Source of the DNA: Xanthomarina arctica
GTDB taxonomy: Bacteria > Bacteroidota > Bacteroidia > Flavobacteriales > Flavobacteriaceae
Direction: 5' to 3'
Length of the DNA: 64,000 nucleotides
Assembly: GCF_014638915.1 (NCBI RefSeq)
Contig: NZ_BMFQ01000002.1
Coordinates: 496,001 to 560,000, forward strand
Shown: one piece after another, positions 47,350 through 55,503 of the stretch
Numbering within the stretch: the first letter of the stretch is position 1
How the letters are laid out: each line of letters starts with the position of its first letter
Program-made: the position numbers and the translations under genes
The notes under the pieces: generated by a model
What the model saw: the letters and a program-made list of their open reading frames with translations, nothing else
The model's database searches: none
Told to the model about the DNA's origin: nothing

Positions 47350-50265
47350 ATGCGTCACTTTTGTTATCTAATAACATTTCTCTCTCTCTCCACAAGTCTT
47401 TTATCTCAGACAGGAAATCCTTTATTATCTAAAGATGTTCTGGCTCAGGAAATTTGGGTGGATAGTCTATATAACAACATGTCTTTAGAAGAAAAGGTTG
47501 GACAGCTTTTTATGGTTCAGGCCTTCTCAAATCAAGGCTTGGCACATGAAAATATAACAAGTCAGTTAATTACAGACTATCATATAGGGGGAATTATCTT
47601 TTCTAAAGGAGATCCAGTTAACCAGGCAAAAATGAATAATGTTTTGCAAAAAGCCTCAAAAATCCCTTTATTAATAGGTATGGATGCTGAATGGGGACTG
47701 AGCATGAGATTAGATAGCACTTATGCATTTCCGTGGAATATGACTTTAGGAGCCATCAAAGACAACAAACTAATTGAACAAGTTGGGAAACAATTAGGCG
47801 AACATTGTAAGCGTCTTGGAGTGACTTTTAATTTTGCTCCAGTTGTGGATATCAACACGAATCCAATAAATCCAATTATTGGAAATAGGTCTTTTGGGGA
47901 AGACAGAGATAATGTTACAGAAAAAGCGCTTGCTTTTATGAAAGGCATGCAAGAAGCCGGAGTTATGGCAAATGCCAAACATTTCCCGGGACATGGAGAT
48001 ACAGATACCGATTCGCATAAAACCCTGCCTACCATTCATTTTGATGAAAAACGCATAGACTCAGTCGAATTATACCCTTACAGAAAGTTAATTGATAACG
48101 GTTTATCTAGTGTCATGGTGGCGCATTTAAACGTGCCTGCCTTAGAGCCAAGAGATGGATTTCCTTCATCATTGTCTTATAATATAGTGACAAATATTTT
48201 GAAAAATGAGTTGCATTTTAAAGGGTTGATTTATACAGATGCTCTTAATATGAAAGGGGTAGCAAACTACAGTGAGCCTGGAGATATTGATTTAGCTGCA
48301 TTTTTAGCAGGAAATGATGTCTTATTGATTTCAGAGGATGTCCCAAAGGCTGTAACAAAATTAATGGAAGCTTATAATGCGGGTATTGTTACAGAAGAAC
48401 GTTTGGCTCTTTCTGTTAAAAAAATCCTTCAAGCTAAATATAAAGTGGGTTTAAACAATTATAAACCTATTGAAACAAAGCATCTGGTTGAAGATTTAAA
48501 TAGAATTCAAGATGAAGTTCTTTCTGAAATACTTTTTGAAAATGCCATAACAGTAATTAAGAATAAAGAAGATTTACTTCCTATTAGAGCTTTAGAAAAA
48601 AAGAAAATTGCTTATGTGAAGTTGGGAGATGATGACGGTTCTATATTTCTTGATGAATTGCAAAAATACACAAAGGTTCATGAAGTTTCTGCCGATAATT
48701 TAGATGAACTTATTACCAAATTATCTGCATATACCACAGTAATCGTTGGATTTCATCGATCTAACGAGTCTCCATGGAAAAGTTATGAATTTACAGATAA
48801 AGAGCTTGTTTGGCTTTACGAAATTGCAAGAAACAATAAAGTTATTTTAGACATTTTTGTAAAACCTTATGCCTTACTCAATTTAACAACAGTCGAAAAT
48901 ATTGAAAGTATTGTAGTAAGCTATCAAAACAGTAAAATTTCGCAGGAAAAATCGGCACAACTAATTTTTGGAGCTATCTCGGCAAAGGGTATGTTACCGG
49001 TTTCCGTTGGAAATGGTTTTGTTGCTGGAGATGGAATTACCTATGCTAATCTCTCTCGTTTAAATTATGGTTTGGCAGAACGTGTAGGGATGAGTACCGA
49101 AAAACTTAACAAACTCGATTCTATTGCAAACTATGCAATCTCTGAAAAAATGACCCCTGGAATTCAGCTATTAGTTGCTAGAAAAGGAAAAGTTATTTAC
49201 AATAAAAATTTTGGGACCCATACCTATGCTAAAGATTCAGAGCCAGTAACCTTCGATGATATTTATGATGTGGCATCGCTTACAAAAATACTTGCAACCT
49301 TGCCATTATTAATGGAGTTAAATGAAAATAAAGTCATCTCCTTAGATACCAAGTTATCAGAGATTTTACCCGAATATCTTAATTCTAATAAGAAAAACAT
49401 CACTTTAAAAAAGATGCTTTCTCATTATGCTAGATTAAAACCGTGGATTCCATTTTATTATGCCACATTGGATTCCTCAAAACACCCAGATGAAAAATAT
49501 TATAGAAAAGAATATAGCAAAAAGTTCAGTGTAAAAATTGCTAACGATTTATACATGAGAGCCGACTATCAAGATTCCATTCAAAAAATAATTTTAGATA
49601 CAGATCTCTTAGATAGAGATGCTTACAGGTATAGCGATCTGCCTTATTACATTTTAAAGAAATATATTGAAACTTATTACGACAAAGGTTTGGACGAACT
49701 GGTACAAGACCATTTTTACGAGTCGTTAGGAGCTAATTACACAACATATAATCCGTATAATAAGTTTAGTGGTAAAAAAATTGTACCAACAGAAATTGAC
49801 GATTATTACAGATATCAAGAAGTTCATGGATATGTTCATGATATGGGAGCAGCCATGCAAAATGGAGTAGGTGGTCATGCTGGAATTTTCAGCAATGCCA
49901 ACGATGTTGCTAAAATCATGCAGTTATATTTGCAAAAAGGCTTTTATGGCGGGAAACGTTATTTCAAACCAGAAACAGTAGATCAATTCAATACTTGCTA
50001 TTTCTGTGAAAAAGACAACAGACGCGGTATTGGTTTCGATAAACCGCAATTAGGAGTGGAAGGACCAACTTGTGGCTGTGTTTCCATGACAAGTTTTGGG
50101 CATTCAGGTTTTACGGGTACCTATGCATGGGCTGATCCAGAATCGGAAATTGTTTATATATTTTTAGCCAATAGAACTTATCCTAAAGCAACGACTAATT
50201 TGTTGCTTAAAGAAAATATTAGAACAGATATTCAACGCTTAATTTATGAAGCGATTATAGATTAG
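47350..50265 (+). CDS. GH3 family glycosidase fused to a beta-lactamase-like serine hydrolase
   Basis: A 971-residue exported fusion. After a signal peptide (to about residue 20) comes a GH3 catalytic domain of the NagZ type: KHFPGHGDTDTDSH near residue 216 (acid/base His loop) and the nucleophile Asp297 in YTDALNMKGV. A GH3 C-terminal-like domain spans about 395-570. Residues about 590-971 are a serine hydrolase with SLTK at 643-646 and a late GHSGFTG in place of KTG. NagZ-type enzymes remove beta-N-acetylglucosamine from muropeptides or chitin; the attached hydrolase may cut the peptide or an ester. The two-enzyme fusion is known in Bacteroidota. Confidence 0.87.
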   Translation: MRHFCYLITFLSLSTSLLSQTGNPLLSKDVLAQEIWVDSLYNNMSLEEKVGQLFMVQAFSNQGLAHENITSQLITDYHIGGIIFSKGDPVNQAKMNNVLQKASKIPLLIGMDAEWGLSMRLDSTYAFPWNMTLGAIKDNKLIEQVGKQLGEHCKRLGVTFNFAPVVDINTNPINPIIGNRSFGEDRDNVTEKALAFMKGMQEAGVMANAKHFPGHGDTDTDSHKTLPTIHFDEKRIDSVELYPYRKLIDNGLSSVMVAHLNVPALEPRDGFPSSLSYNIVTNILKNELHFKGLIYTDALNMKGVANYSEPGDIDLAAFLAGNDVLLISEDVPKAVTKLMEAYNAGIVTEERLALSVKKILQAKYKVGLNNYKPIETKHLVEDLNRIQDEVLSEILFENAITVIKNKEDLLPIRALEKKKIAYVKLGDDDGSIFLDELQKYTKVHEVSADNLDELITKLSAYTTVIVGFHRSNESPWKSYEFTDKELVWLYEIARNNKVILDIFVKPYALLNLTTVENIESIVVSYQNSKISQEKSAQLIFGAISAKGMLPVSVGNGFVAGDGITYANLSRLNYGLAERVGMSTEKLNKLDSIANYAISEKMTPGIQLLVARKGKVIYNKNFGTHTYAKDSEPVTFDDIYDVASLTKILATLPLLMELNENKVISLDTKLSEILPEYLNSNKKNITLKKMLSHYARLKPWIPFYYATLDSSKHPDEKYYRKEYSKKFSVKIANDLYMRADYQDSIQKIILDTDLLDRDAYRYSDLPYYILKKYIETYYDKGLDELVQDHFYESLGANYTTYNPYNKFSGKKIVPTEIDDYYRYQEVHGYVHDMGAAMQNGVGGHAGIFSNANDVAKIMQLYLQKGFYGGKRYFKPETVDQFNTCYFCEKDNRRGIGFDKPQLGVEGPTCGCVSMTSFGHSGFTGTYAWADPESEIVYIFLANRTYPKATTNLLLKENIRTDIQRLIYEAIID

Positions 50266-50266
50266 A

Positions 50267-50303
50267 AAGTACTTAAAGTTAGAACTAATAAGTACTTAAA
50301 GTT
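50267..50303 (+). repeat. Two 14-bp direct repeats between the GH3 gene and bshA
   Basis: AAGTACTTAAAGTT occurs at 50267-50280 and 50290-50303, start-to-start distance 23 nt, about two helical turns. Each contains the palindrome AGTACT. The pair could be a tandem regulator site for bshA (ATG at 50339). Confidence 0.6.
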
Positions 50304-50338
50304 TATAAATATTAGTATTTAACTTTAGAAAATAAAAA

Positions 50339-51478
50339 ATGAAAATAGGAATTGTATGTTATCCAACTTTTGGAGGAAGCGGCGTAGTAGCTACGGAACT
50401 TGGTATTGAGCTTTCAAAAAGAGGTCATGAAGTTCATTTTATTACTTATAAACAACCAGTAAGATTAGAACTTTTAGGAAATCATGTGCATTTTCACGAA
50501 GTAAGCGTTCCTGAATATCCTTTATTTCATTATCAACCATATGAATTAGCCTTAACTAGTAAATTGGTTGATATGGTGAAACTTCATAAAATAGAGCTTC
50601 TACATGTCCATTATGCCATTCCTCATGCCTATGCCGCCTATATGGCTAAAAAGATGCTTCAAGAGGAAGGCATTTATATTCCCATAGTAACCACTTTGCA
50701 TGGTACAGATATTACTTTAGTTGGATCTCATCCGGTTTATAAAACGGCAGTGACATTTAGTATTAATAAATCGGATGCCGTAACCTCTGTTTCAGAAAGT
50801 TTAAAACGCGATACCTTAAGGTTATTTGATATTAAAAATGACATCCATGTCATTACTAATTTTATAGATATTGCAAAACATACCAATAATTTCGTGGATT
50901 GTCAGCGAGGCATGTTAGCAAATGAAGATGAAAAAATAATCACGCATATTAGTAATTTCAGATCTGTGAAACGTATTCCAGATATTATTAAAGTATTTTA
51001 TAATATTCAGAAAGAAATTCCTTCCAAATTAATGATGGTAGGAGAAGGCCCTGAAAAGGAGCCAGCTGAAGAACTTTGTAGAAAGTTGGGTATTGAAGAT
51101 AAAGTTGTTTTCTTCGGGAACAGTAATGAAATTGACCGTATTCTATGTTATTCAGACTTGTTTATGCTTCCTTCAGAAACTGAAAGTTTTGGTTTGGCTG
51201 CCTTAGAAGCAATGGCTTCTGGAGTTCCAGTTATTTCAAGTAATTCTGGCGGTATTCCTGAAGTAAATGTACATGGCGTTTCTGGTTATTTAAGTGATGT
51301 TGGAGATATTGAGGATATGAGCAAAAATGCGCTTGCTATCTTAAAAGACGAAAAAACTTTGAATAAATTTAAAGAAAACGCTAAAAAACAAGCTTGTAAT
51401 TTCGATATCTATCAAATTGTACCTCAATACGAAGCTATTTACGAGGAAACACTGCTCAAATGTAAAACGCTATTGTAG
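50339..51478 (+). CDS. bshA: N-acetyl-alpha-D-glucosaminyl L-malate synthase
   Basis: Glycosyltransferase (GT4) that joins UDP-GlcNAc and L-malate in the first step of bacillithiol synthesis. The 379-residue protein begins MKIGIVCYPTFGGSGVVATE, the BshA-typical N-terminus. Further marks are LHGTDITLVGSHPVY, HISNFRSVKRIPDII, MMVGEGPEKE and the sugar-nucleotide motif LPSETESFGLAALEAMASGV. Bacillithiol is the expected low-molecular-weight thiol in many Bacteroidota. It stands between glycosidase genes on the same strand. Confidence 0.92.
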   Translation: MKIGIVCYPTFGGSGVVATELGIELSKRGHEVHFITYKQPVRLELLGNHVHFHEVSVPEYPLFHYQPYELALTSKLVDMVKLHKIELLHVHYAIPHAYAAYMAKKMLQEEGIYIPIVTTLHGTDITLVGSHPVYKTAVTFSINKSDAVTSVSESLKRDTLRLFDIKNDIHVITNFIDIAKHTNNFVDCQRGMLANEDEKIITHISNFRSVKRIPDIIKVFYNIQKEIPSKLMMVGEGPEKEPAEELCRKLGIEDKVVFFGNSNEIDRILCYSDLFMLPSETESFGLAALEAMASGVPVISSNSGGIPEVNVHGVSGYLSDVGDIEDMSKNALAILKDEKTLNKFKENAKKQACNFDIYQIVPQYEAIYEETLLKCKTLL

Positions 51479-51529
51479 GATTTCTAAATAAATTTTTTAC
51501 CTTTCTGTTCTAATTCAAAGTTTTTCAAA

Positions 51530-52933
51530 ATGAACAGAAAATCCTTTTTAAACTTAACAGCTAGAGCAGGCCTTTTCTTAGGCTTAGCGCCAAGCATGCT
51601 TTCAGGCAGAAATAGCGATATCGCAGAAAAAGACTTTGTTAATGAGCTTTTGAGCCAAAAAAAAGCTTTAGGAAATTGCGTTGGGTTAACTGCGCCACCA
51701 ATAGAAACAGTCCGTGTGGGGATTATTGGCATGGGAAACAGAGGAAGTGTTCTCATCCAAATGTTCGATTATCTTATTAAAAACAACCATGCCCAAATAG
51801 TAGCACTTTCAGATTTAAAACAAGATAAAGTTGAAAAGAACAACGAATATCTTAAAACCATTCAAACAACCGGAGCCGATTTATATTACGGAGATGAACA
51901 TGAATGGAAAAAACTAGCCAAAAGAGACGATATTGATATCATTTTAATTGCCACGCCTTGGGATTCACATACAGAAATGTCAGTTTATGGCATGGAACAA
52001 GGTAAACACGTGGCTTGCGAGCAACCTATGGCTATGACGCTCGAAGATTGTTGGAAACTCATTGAAGTAGCCGAGCGTACTCAAAAGCACTGCATGTACA
52101 TGGAGAATTGCTGTTTTAATGGCGAAGAACTTTGGGTGCTAAACATGATAGATCAAGGGGTTTTTGGTGAAGTGAATCATGCGGAAGGCGCTTATATTCA
52201 CGATTTACGCAAACACATGATGGATGCAACATATTACGAAAATCAATGGCGAATAAAGCATCATGAAACCCAAAACGGCAATTTCTATACAGGACATGGT
52301 TTAGGTCCAACAAGCTTTTATATGGATATTGGCCGTGGCGATAATTACGATTATTTAACCTCCATGAGTTCCAGAGATGATAGTTTAAAACTTGGTGCCG
52401 AAATAGAAAATTTTCCAGTTAAAAATTTCGCCTGTGGCGACATGAATACTTCTTTGATTAAAACTAAAAAAGGAAAAACCATCATGTTACAATTCGATAC
52501 GCATACGGGTAGACCTTATACCAGACTAAATAATGTGTTTGGCACCAAAGCGGCACATGAAGGTTATCCTTCCAGATTATATGTAGGCCATAATGAATTA
52601 CAATGGGGGCATAGTTGGCTTAATGAAGCTGAATATAAAGATTATAAGGAACGCTACGACCATCCACTATGGAATAAATTAAAAACCCAAATAGATGCAA
52701 ATGCTGTTGGTCACGGAGGGATGGATTTTGTCATGGTTTATAGAATGATGCGTTGTTTAAACGAAGGCTTACCATTAGATATTAATTTATACGATAGCGT
52801 CCTTTGGAGTTCTATAACACCTTTATCAGAATTATCCGTAGCCAATAGTAGCGCCAAAACCATTGTTCCAGATTTTACAGGAGGAACATGGGAAACACCT
52901 AGAAAAAATGAAGTTTTAAGAGATATTATTTAA
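51530..52933 (+). CDS. Gfo/Idh/MocA oxidoreductase, GH109-like, exported
   Basis: A 467-residue NAD-binding protein of the GH109 (alpha-N-acetylgalactosaminidase-like) branch. It starts MNRKSFLNLTARAGLFLGLAP, a Tat-like leader but with a single Arg-Lys pair. The Rossmann motif is VRVGIIGMGNRGSVLIQMF, then ACEQPMAMTLEDCWKLIE, and the GH109-typical FYTGHGLGPTSFYMDIGRGD. GH109 enzymes use bound NAD in a redox-assisted hydrolysis of GalNAc glycosides. Its 3' end overlaps the convergent kinase gene by 18 nt. The activity is inferred from resemblance; related oxidoreductases act on other sugars. Confidence 0.8.
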   Translation: MNRKSFLNLTARAGLFLGLAPSMLSGRNSDIAEKDFVNELLSQKKALGNCVGLTAPPIETVRVGIIGMGNRGSVLIQMFDYLIKNNHAQIVALSDLKQDKVEKNNEYLKTIQTTGADLYYGDEHEWKKLAKRDDIDIILIATPWDSHTEMSVYGMEQGKHVACEQPMAMTLEDCWKLIEVAERTQKHCMYMENCCFNGEELWVLNMIDQGVFGEVNHAEGAYIHDLRKHMMDATYYENQWRIKHHETQNGNFYTGHGLGPTSFYMDIGRGDNYDYLTSMSSRDDSLKLGAEIENFPVKNFACGDMNTSLIKTKKGKTIMLQFDTHTGRPYTRLNNVFGTKAAHEGYPSRLYVGHNELQWGHSWLNEAEYKDYKERYDHPLWNKLKTQIDANAVGHGGMDFVMVYRMMRCLNEGLPLDINLYDSVLWSSITPLSELSVANSSAKTIVPDFTGGTWETPRKNEVLRDII

Positions 52934-54007
52934 GTTGAAACTAGAATAAGTTAGACTTTTAATCTCATCAAAATTGTGAATGACACTTTTTAAAAGTGTC
53001 ATTTGGTTTTTAGCACGAACCAAATTATGATCTGAGTGCCCTGTTTTATAATAGACATCGTTATTTAGATAATCTGTTAAGAAACGTAATCCCATAATAT
53101 ATATAAGGGTTTTAACCCCTAAAGGTAAATAGAGGATTTCTTCTAAAGTTAACAAATTGGACGTTTCAGAAGCAAAGCCTTTGCAGTAAGCTTCGTAATA
53201 CTTTAGATTAAGAGTGGTGTTTTCATAATCATCAGAATCTTCAACGGTATTCGAGCAGATAGAACGGATGGAATCTCCAAAATCAAAATGCACGATTCCT
53301 GGCATAACCGTATCTAAATCGATAACAGCCAAGCCATTATCATCAGTATCAAATAAAATATTTGAAAGCTTGGCGTCGTTATGTGTAATTCTTATTGGAA
53401 AGCTGTTGTTTTCTTTTAATTCAGAAAGCTGAAACATCTCCATTTGAAGTTCTAAAACAAAGGAAATAAGCTCTTGAGCCTTTGTTTTTCTAGAAGCTTT
53501 AGCTTTTTTAAGTGCTTCTTCAAATTGAAAAAACCTAAAAGGAACGGAATGAAATTTTGGGAGCGTTTCAGAAACGCTATTTATTTCCAGAGAGGAAGTG
53601 CTAATAATAAAATTTCCAAATAGTTTTCCTGCTTCAAATACTTGTTTCGCATTTTCCGCTCGAGCAATGGTTTTAGAATTTGGAATGTATTCCATTAAAG
53701 TCCAGCAACCATTATAAGCTTCAATAAAATAATCGTCACTTTTAGATTTAATAAAACCGGCAACTTGATAATTTAATTCGGAATTATCAAATATATTTTT
53801 CAAATGATTGCTAACTACAACCTTGTTTAAAATGATCTCATTTAAATTAGTAAATACTTGACTGTTAATTTTTTGAAGCACATAATGTGAATTATCCCTA
53901 CAAGTAACAAGATAGGTGTCATTTATATGGCCAGAAGCCAAAACTTGAATATTAAGTATAGCATGTTCTATCTTAAATTGCTCAGAAATATGTTTAAGTG
54001 TTTCCAA
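52916..54007 (-). CDS. Sugar 1-kinase of the NahK / APH family
   Basis: A 363-residue kinase resembling N-acetylhexosamine 1-kinase (NahK) and the proteins once called mucin desulfatases. The N-terminus VLASGHINDTYLVTCRDNSH then YVLQKINSQVF parallels the NahK nucleotide-binding lobe; the catalytic loop is ITHNDAKLSNILF and the metal site VIDLDTVMPG, followed by the family-typical FDFGDSIRS. NahK phosphorylates GlcNAc or GalNAc at C1. Three nucleotides separate it from the upstream nucleotidyltransferase gene, so they are one operon. Confidence 0.8.
   Translation of the reverse strand: METLKHISEQFKIEHAILNIQVLASGHINDTYLVTCRDNSHYVLQKINSQVFTNLNEIILNKVVVSNHLKNIFDNSELNYQVAGFIKSKSDDYFIEAYNGCWTLMEYIPNSKTIARAENAKQVFEAGKLFGNFIISTSSLEINSVSETLPKFHSVPFRFFQFEEALKKAKASRKTKAQELISFVLELQMEMFQLSELKENNSFPIRITHNDAKLSNILFDTDDNGLAVIDLDTVMPGIVHFDFGDSIRSICSNTVEDSDDYENTTLNLKYYEAYCKGFASETSNLLTLEEILYLPLGVKTLIYIMGLRFLTDYLNNDVYYKTGHSDHNLVRAKNQMTLLKSVIHNFDEIKSLTYSSFNLNNIS
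52979..53005 (+). terminator. Hairpin inside the kinase gene that may end the GH109-like transcript
   Basis: A perfect 12-bp inverted repeat (AATGACACTTTT / AAAAGTGTCATT) with a one-base centre lies 46 nt past the stop of the plus-strand oxidoreductase gene, within the 3' coding part of the convergent kinase. A short T-rich run follows on the plus strand. Confidence 0.45.
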
Positions 54008-54010
54008 AAG

Positions 54011-54850
54011 CTACCATAATTTAGTTGGGTAAACAGCTTCCGAAATAAGTTTTAGAAGTTGTTGTTTTACCATTAATTCATCTTTTTTATAGGTTACGCC
54101 AAACCAATTAGAATTGCTTTCAAGCATTCTAAAAATGCCTTTATGCTCATTAATCATAGAATCTACTATCATCGGAATATAGAACTCTGCAGTTTGTGAG
54201 TCTTTATTTTCTTTTAGAAATGTTTCAAACAAGTTATCTGCAATTTTAAAAACATCAGCTGAAAATCCCCAGAAATTCATGGAAACAATCGTATTTAAAG
54301 GCATCAAAAGATTGTCTTTATTAATATTAGTATGTTCAACTATATGAATAAGCTCCTGATTTTTATTTAAAAAGCATTGGCCTCTAGAGACGGCCCCAAA
54401 ATCTGATAAGGTATTCTTTAACTGATAACCTATAAAGTAATTGTGCTTATTTACATCTTCATATAAAGCATCATGCATCAATTTATAAGCTTCTCTCCCA
54501 TAGAAATCGTCTGCATTTATAAGAGCAAAATGATTGTTAATGCTGTGTTTTAAAGAAAGTAAAGCATGTCCAGTTCCCCATGGTTTTACTCTTGTAGGTG
54601 TTTTTGAGGCGTCTTGAATTACAAAATCTACTTGAACATGTTCAGGGAGTTCATTTTCATATCGCTCTTGAAAAATCTTTAGAATATCTTCTCTAACAAT
54701 AAAAACAAGGTGATTAAAACCAGCTTGAAGGGCATCATAAATAGAAAAATCTAATATGGCATAGTCATCTACAACAGCATGAATCTGTTTCAGGCCTCCA
54801 AATCTAGATCCCATCCCAGCGGCCATAATGGCTATTGTTTTTTGCTTCAT
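54011..54850 (-). CDS. Sugar-phosphate nucleotidyltransferase
   Basis: A 279-residue protein of the NTP-transferase fold. It begins MKQKTIAIMAAGMGSRFGGL, the nucleotide-binding G-x-G-x-R loop, with the base- and metal-binding region WGTGHALL and LINADDFYGREAY. It forms an operon with the NahK-like kinase, so it probably activates the sugar 1-phosphate to an NDP-sugar, as GlmU-like or RmlA-like enzymes do. In bifidobacteria NahK works with an uridylyltransferase of another fold, so this would be an analogous pairing. Substrate inferred. Confidence 0.8.
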   Translation of the reverse strand: MKQKTIAIMAAGMGSRFGGLKQIHAVVDDYAILDFSIYDALQAGFNHLVFIVREDILKIFQERYENELPEHVQVDFVIQDASKTPTRVKPWGTGHALLSLKHSINNHFALINADDFYGREAYKLMHDALYEDVNKHNYFIGYQLKNTLSDFGAVSRGQCFLNKNQELIHIVEHTNINKDNLLMPLNTIVSMNFWGFSADVFKIADNLFETFLKENKDSQTAEFYIPMIVDSMINEHKGIFRMLESNSNWFGVTYKKDELMVKQQLLKLISEAVYPTKLW

Positions 54851-54866
54851 ATTACAAAGCTATATA

Positions 54867-54894
54867 AAAAAACACCTTAAAAAAGGTGTTTTAT
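54867..54894 (-). terminator. Terminator of the outer-membrane barrel gene
   Basis: A 10-bp perfect stem AAAACACCTT / AAGGTGTTTT with a 4-nt loop; on the minus strand a T run follows. It separates the barrel gene from the nucleotidyltransferase operon. Confidence 0.75.
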
Positions 54895-54914
54895 ATATTA
54901 TTTCAGAAGCTATT

Positions 54915-55406
54915 TTAAAATTGATATCGAACGCCCAAACCTAGATCAAAATCTAAATCGTTATTATTGTAGGCATTGGCTCCAAAACCTAGTTCTGGTC
55001 TAACATCTAAAGATAAAAGTAAAGGAAAATCGAAGCTGTATTCAATGCCAACAGTTCCAGTTAAAATTACAAACCCATCTTTATGGTCGTGCCCGTAGTA
55101 ATCTTCGAACGTATAAGTGGCAAAGCCAGCTCCAGGTCCTGCGTACCAATTAAAACCACCATCAATGTTCCAAACCCATTCATACAAACCAATAAACTTA
55201 ATGCCATCATTATTATCGCTATTGCTCCAACCAAAATTAAATTCCAATCTGTTGCTCTCCATAATGGCACGCTGATAGGAAATAGAAGCTCCAACACCAT
55301 TTGCGTCTCCAAGCCTTAATCCTATAGCGTTTTTAGAAATTTCTTGTGCATATATGTATGTCGTAAATCCGAAAAACACACATGCTATTAAAACTACTTT
55401 TTTCAT
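54915..55406 (-). CDS. Small outer-membrane beta-barrel protein
   Basis: A 163-residue protein with signal peptide MKKVVLIACVFFGFTTYIYAQ and an eight-strand-barrel look: alternating hydrophobic strands (AIGLRLGDANGVGASISYQR, NRLEFNFGWS, NWYAGPGAGFATYTF, FVILTGTVGIEYSF) and the terminal aromatic in LGVRYQF. It belongs to the general outer-membrane-barrel (OmpW/OmpX-size) class; no specific family is recognised. Monocistronic with its own terminator. Confidence 0.75.
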   Translation of the reverse strand: MKKVVLIACVFFGFTTYIYAQEISKNAIGLRLGDANGVGASISYQRAIMESNRLEFNFGWSNSDNNDGIKFIGLYEWVWNIDGGFNWYAGPGAGFATYTFEDYYGHDHKDGFVILTGTVGIEYSFDFPLLLSLDVRPELGFGANAYNNNDLDFDLGLGVRYQF

Positions 55407-55503
55407 TATAATTCTTATTTTTTTAATTTAAATAAATAACATTGTTTTGTTAAAAGTCATAAACTAAGCTTAAATTTATGGCTATCATTCAAACTACAAA
55501 TCT

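Noticed and set aside
51530-51610. Twin-arginine signal in the GH109-like protein
   Set aside because: The leader has an Arg-Lys pair rather than two arginines, so Tat export is possible but not claimed.
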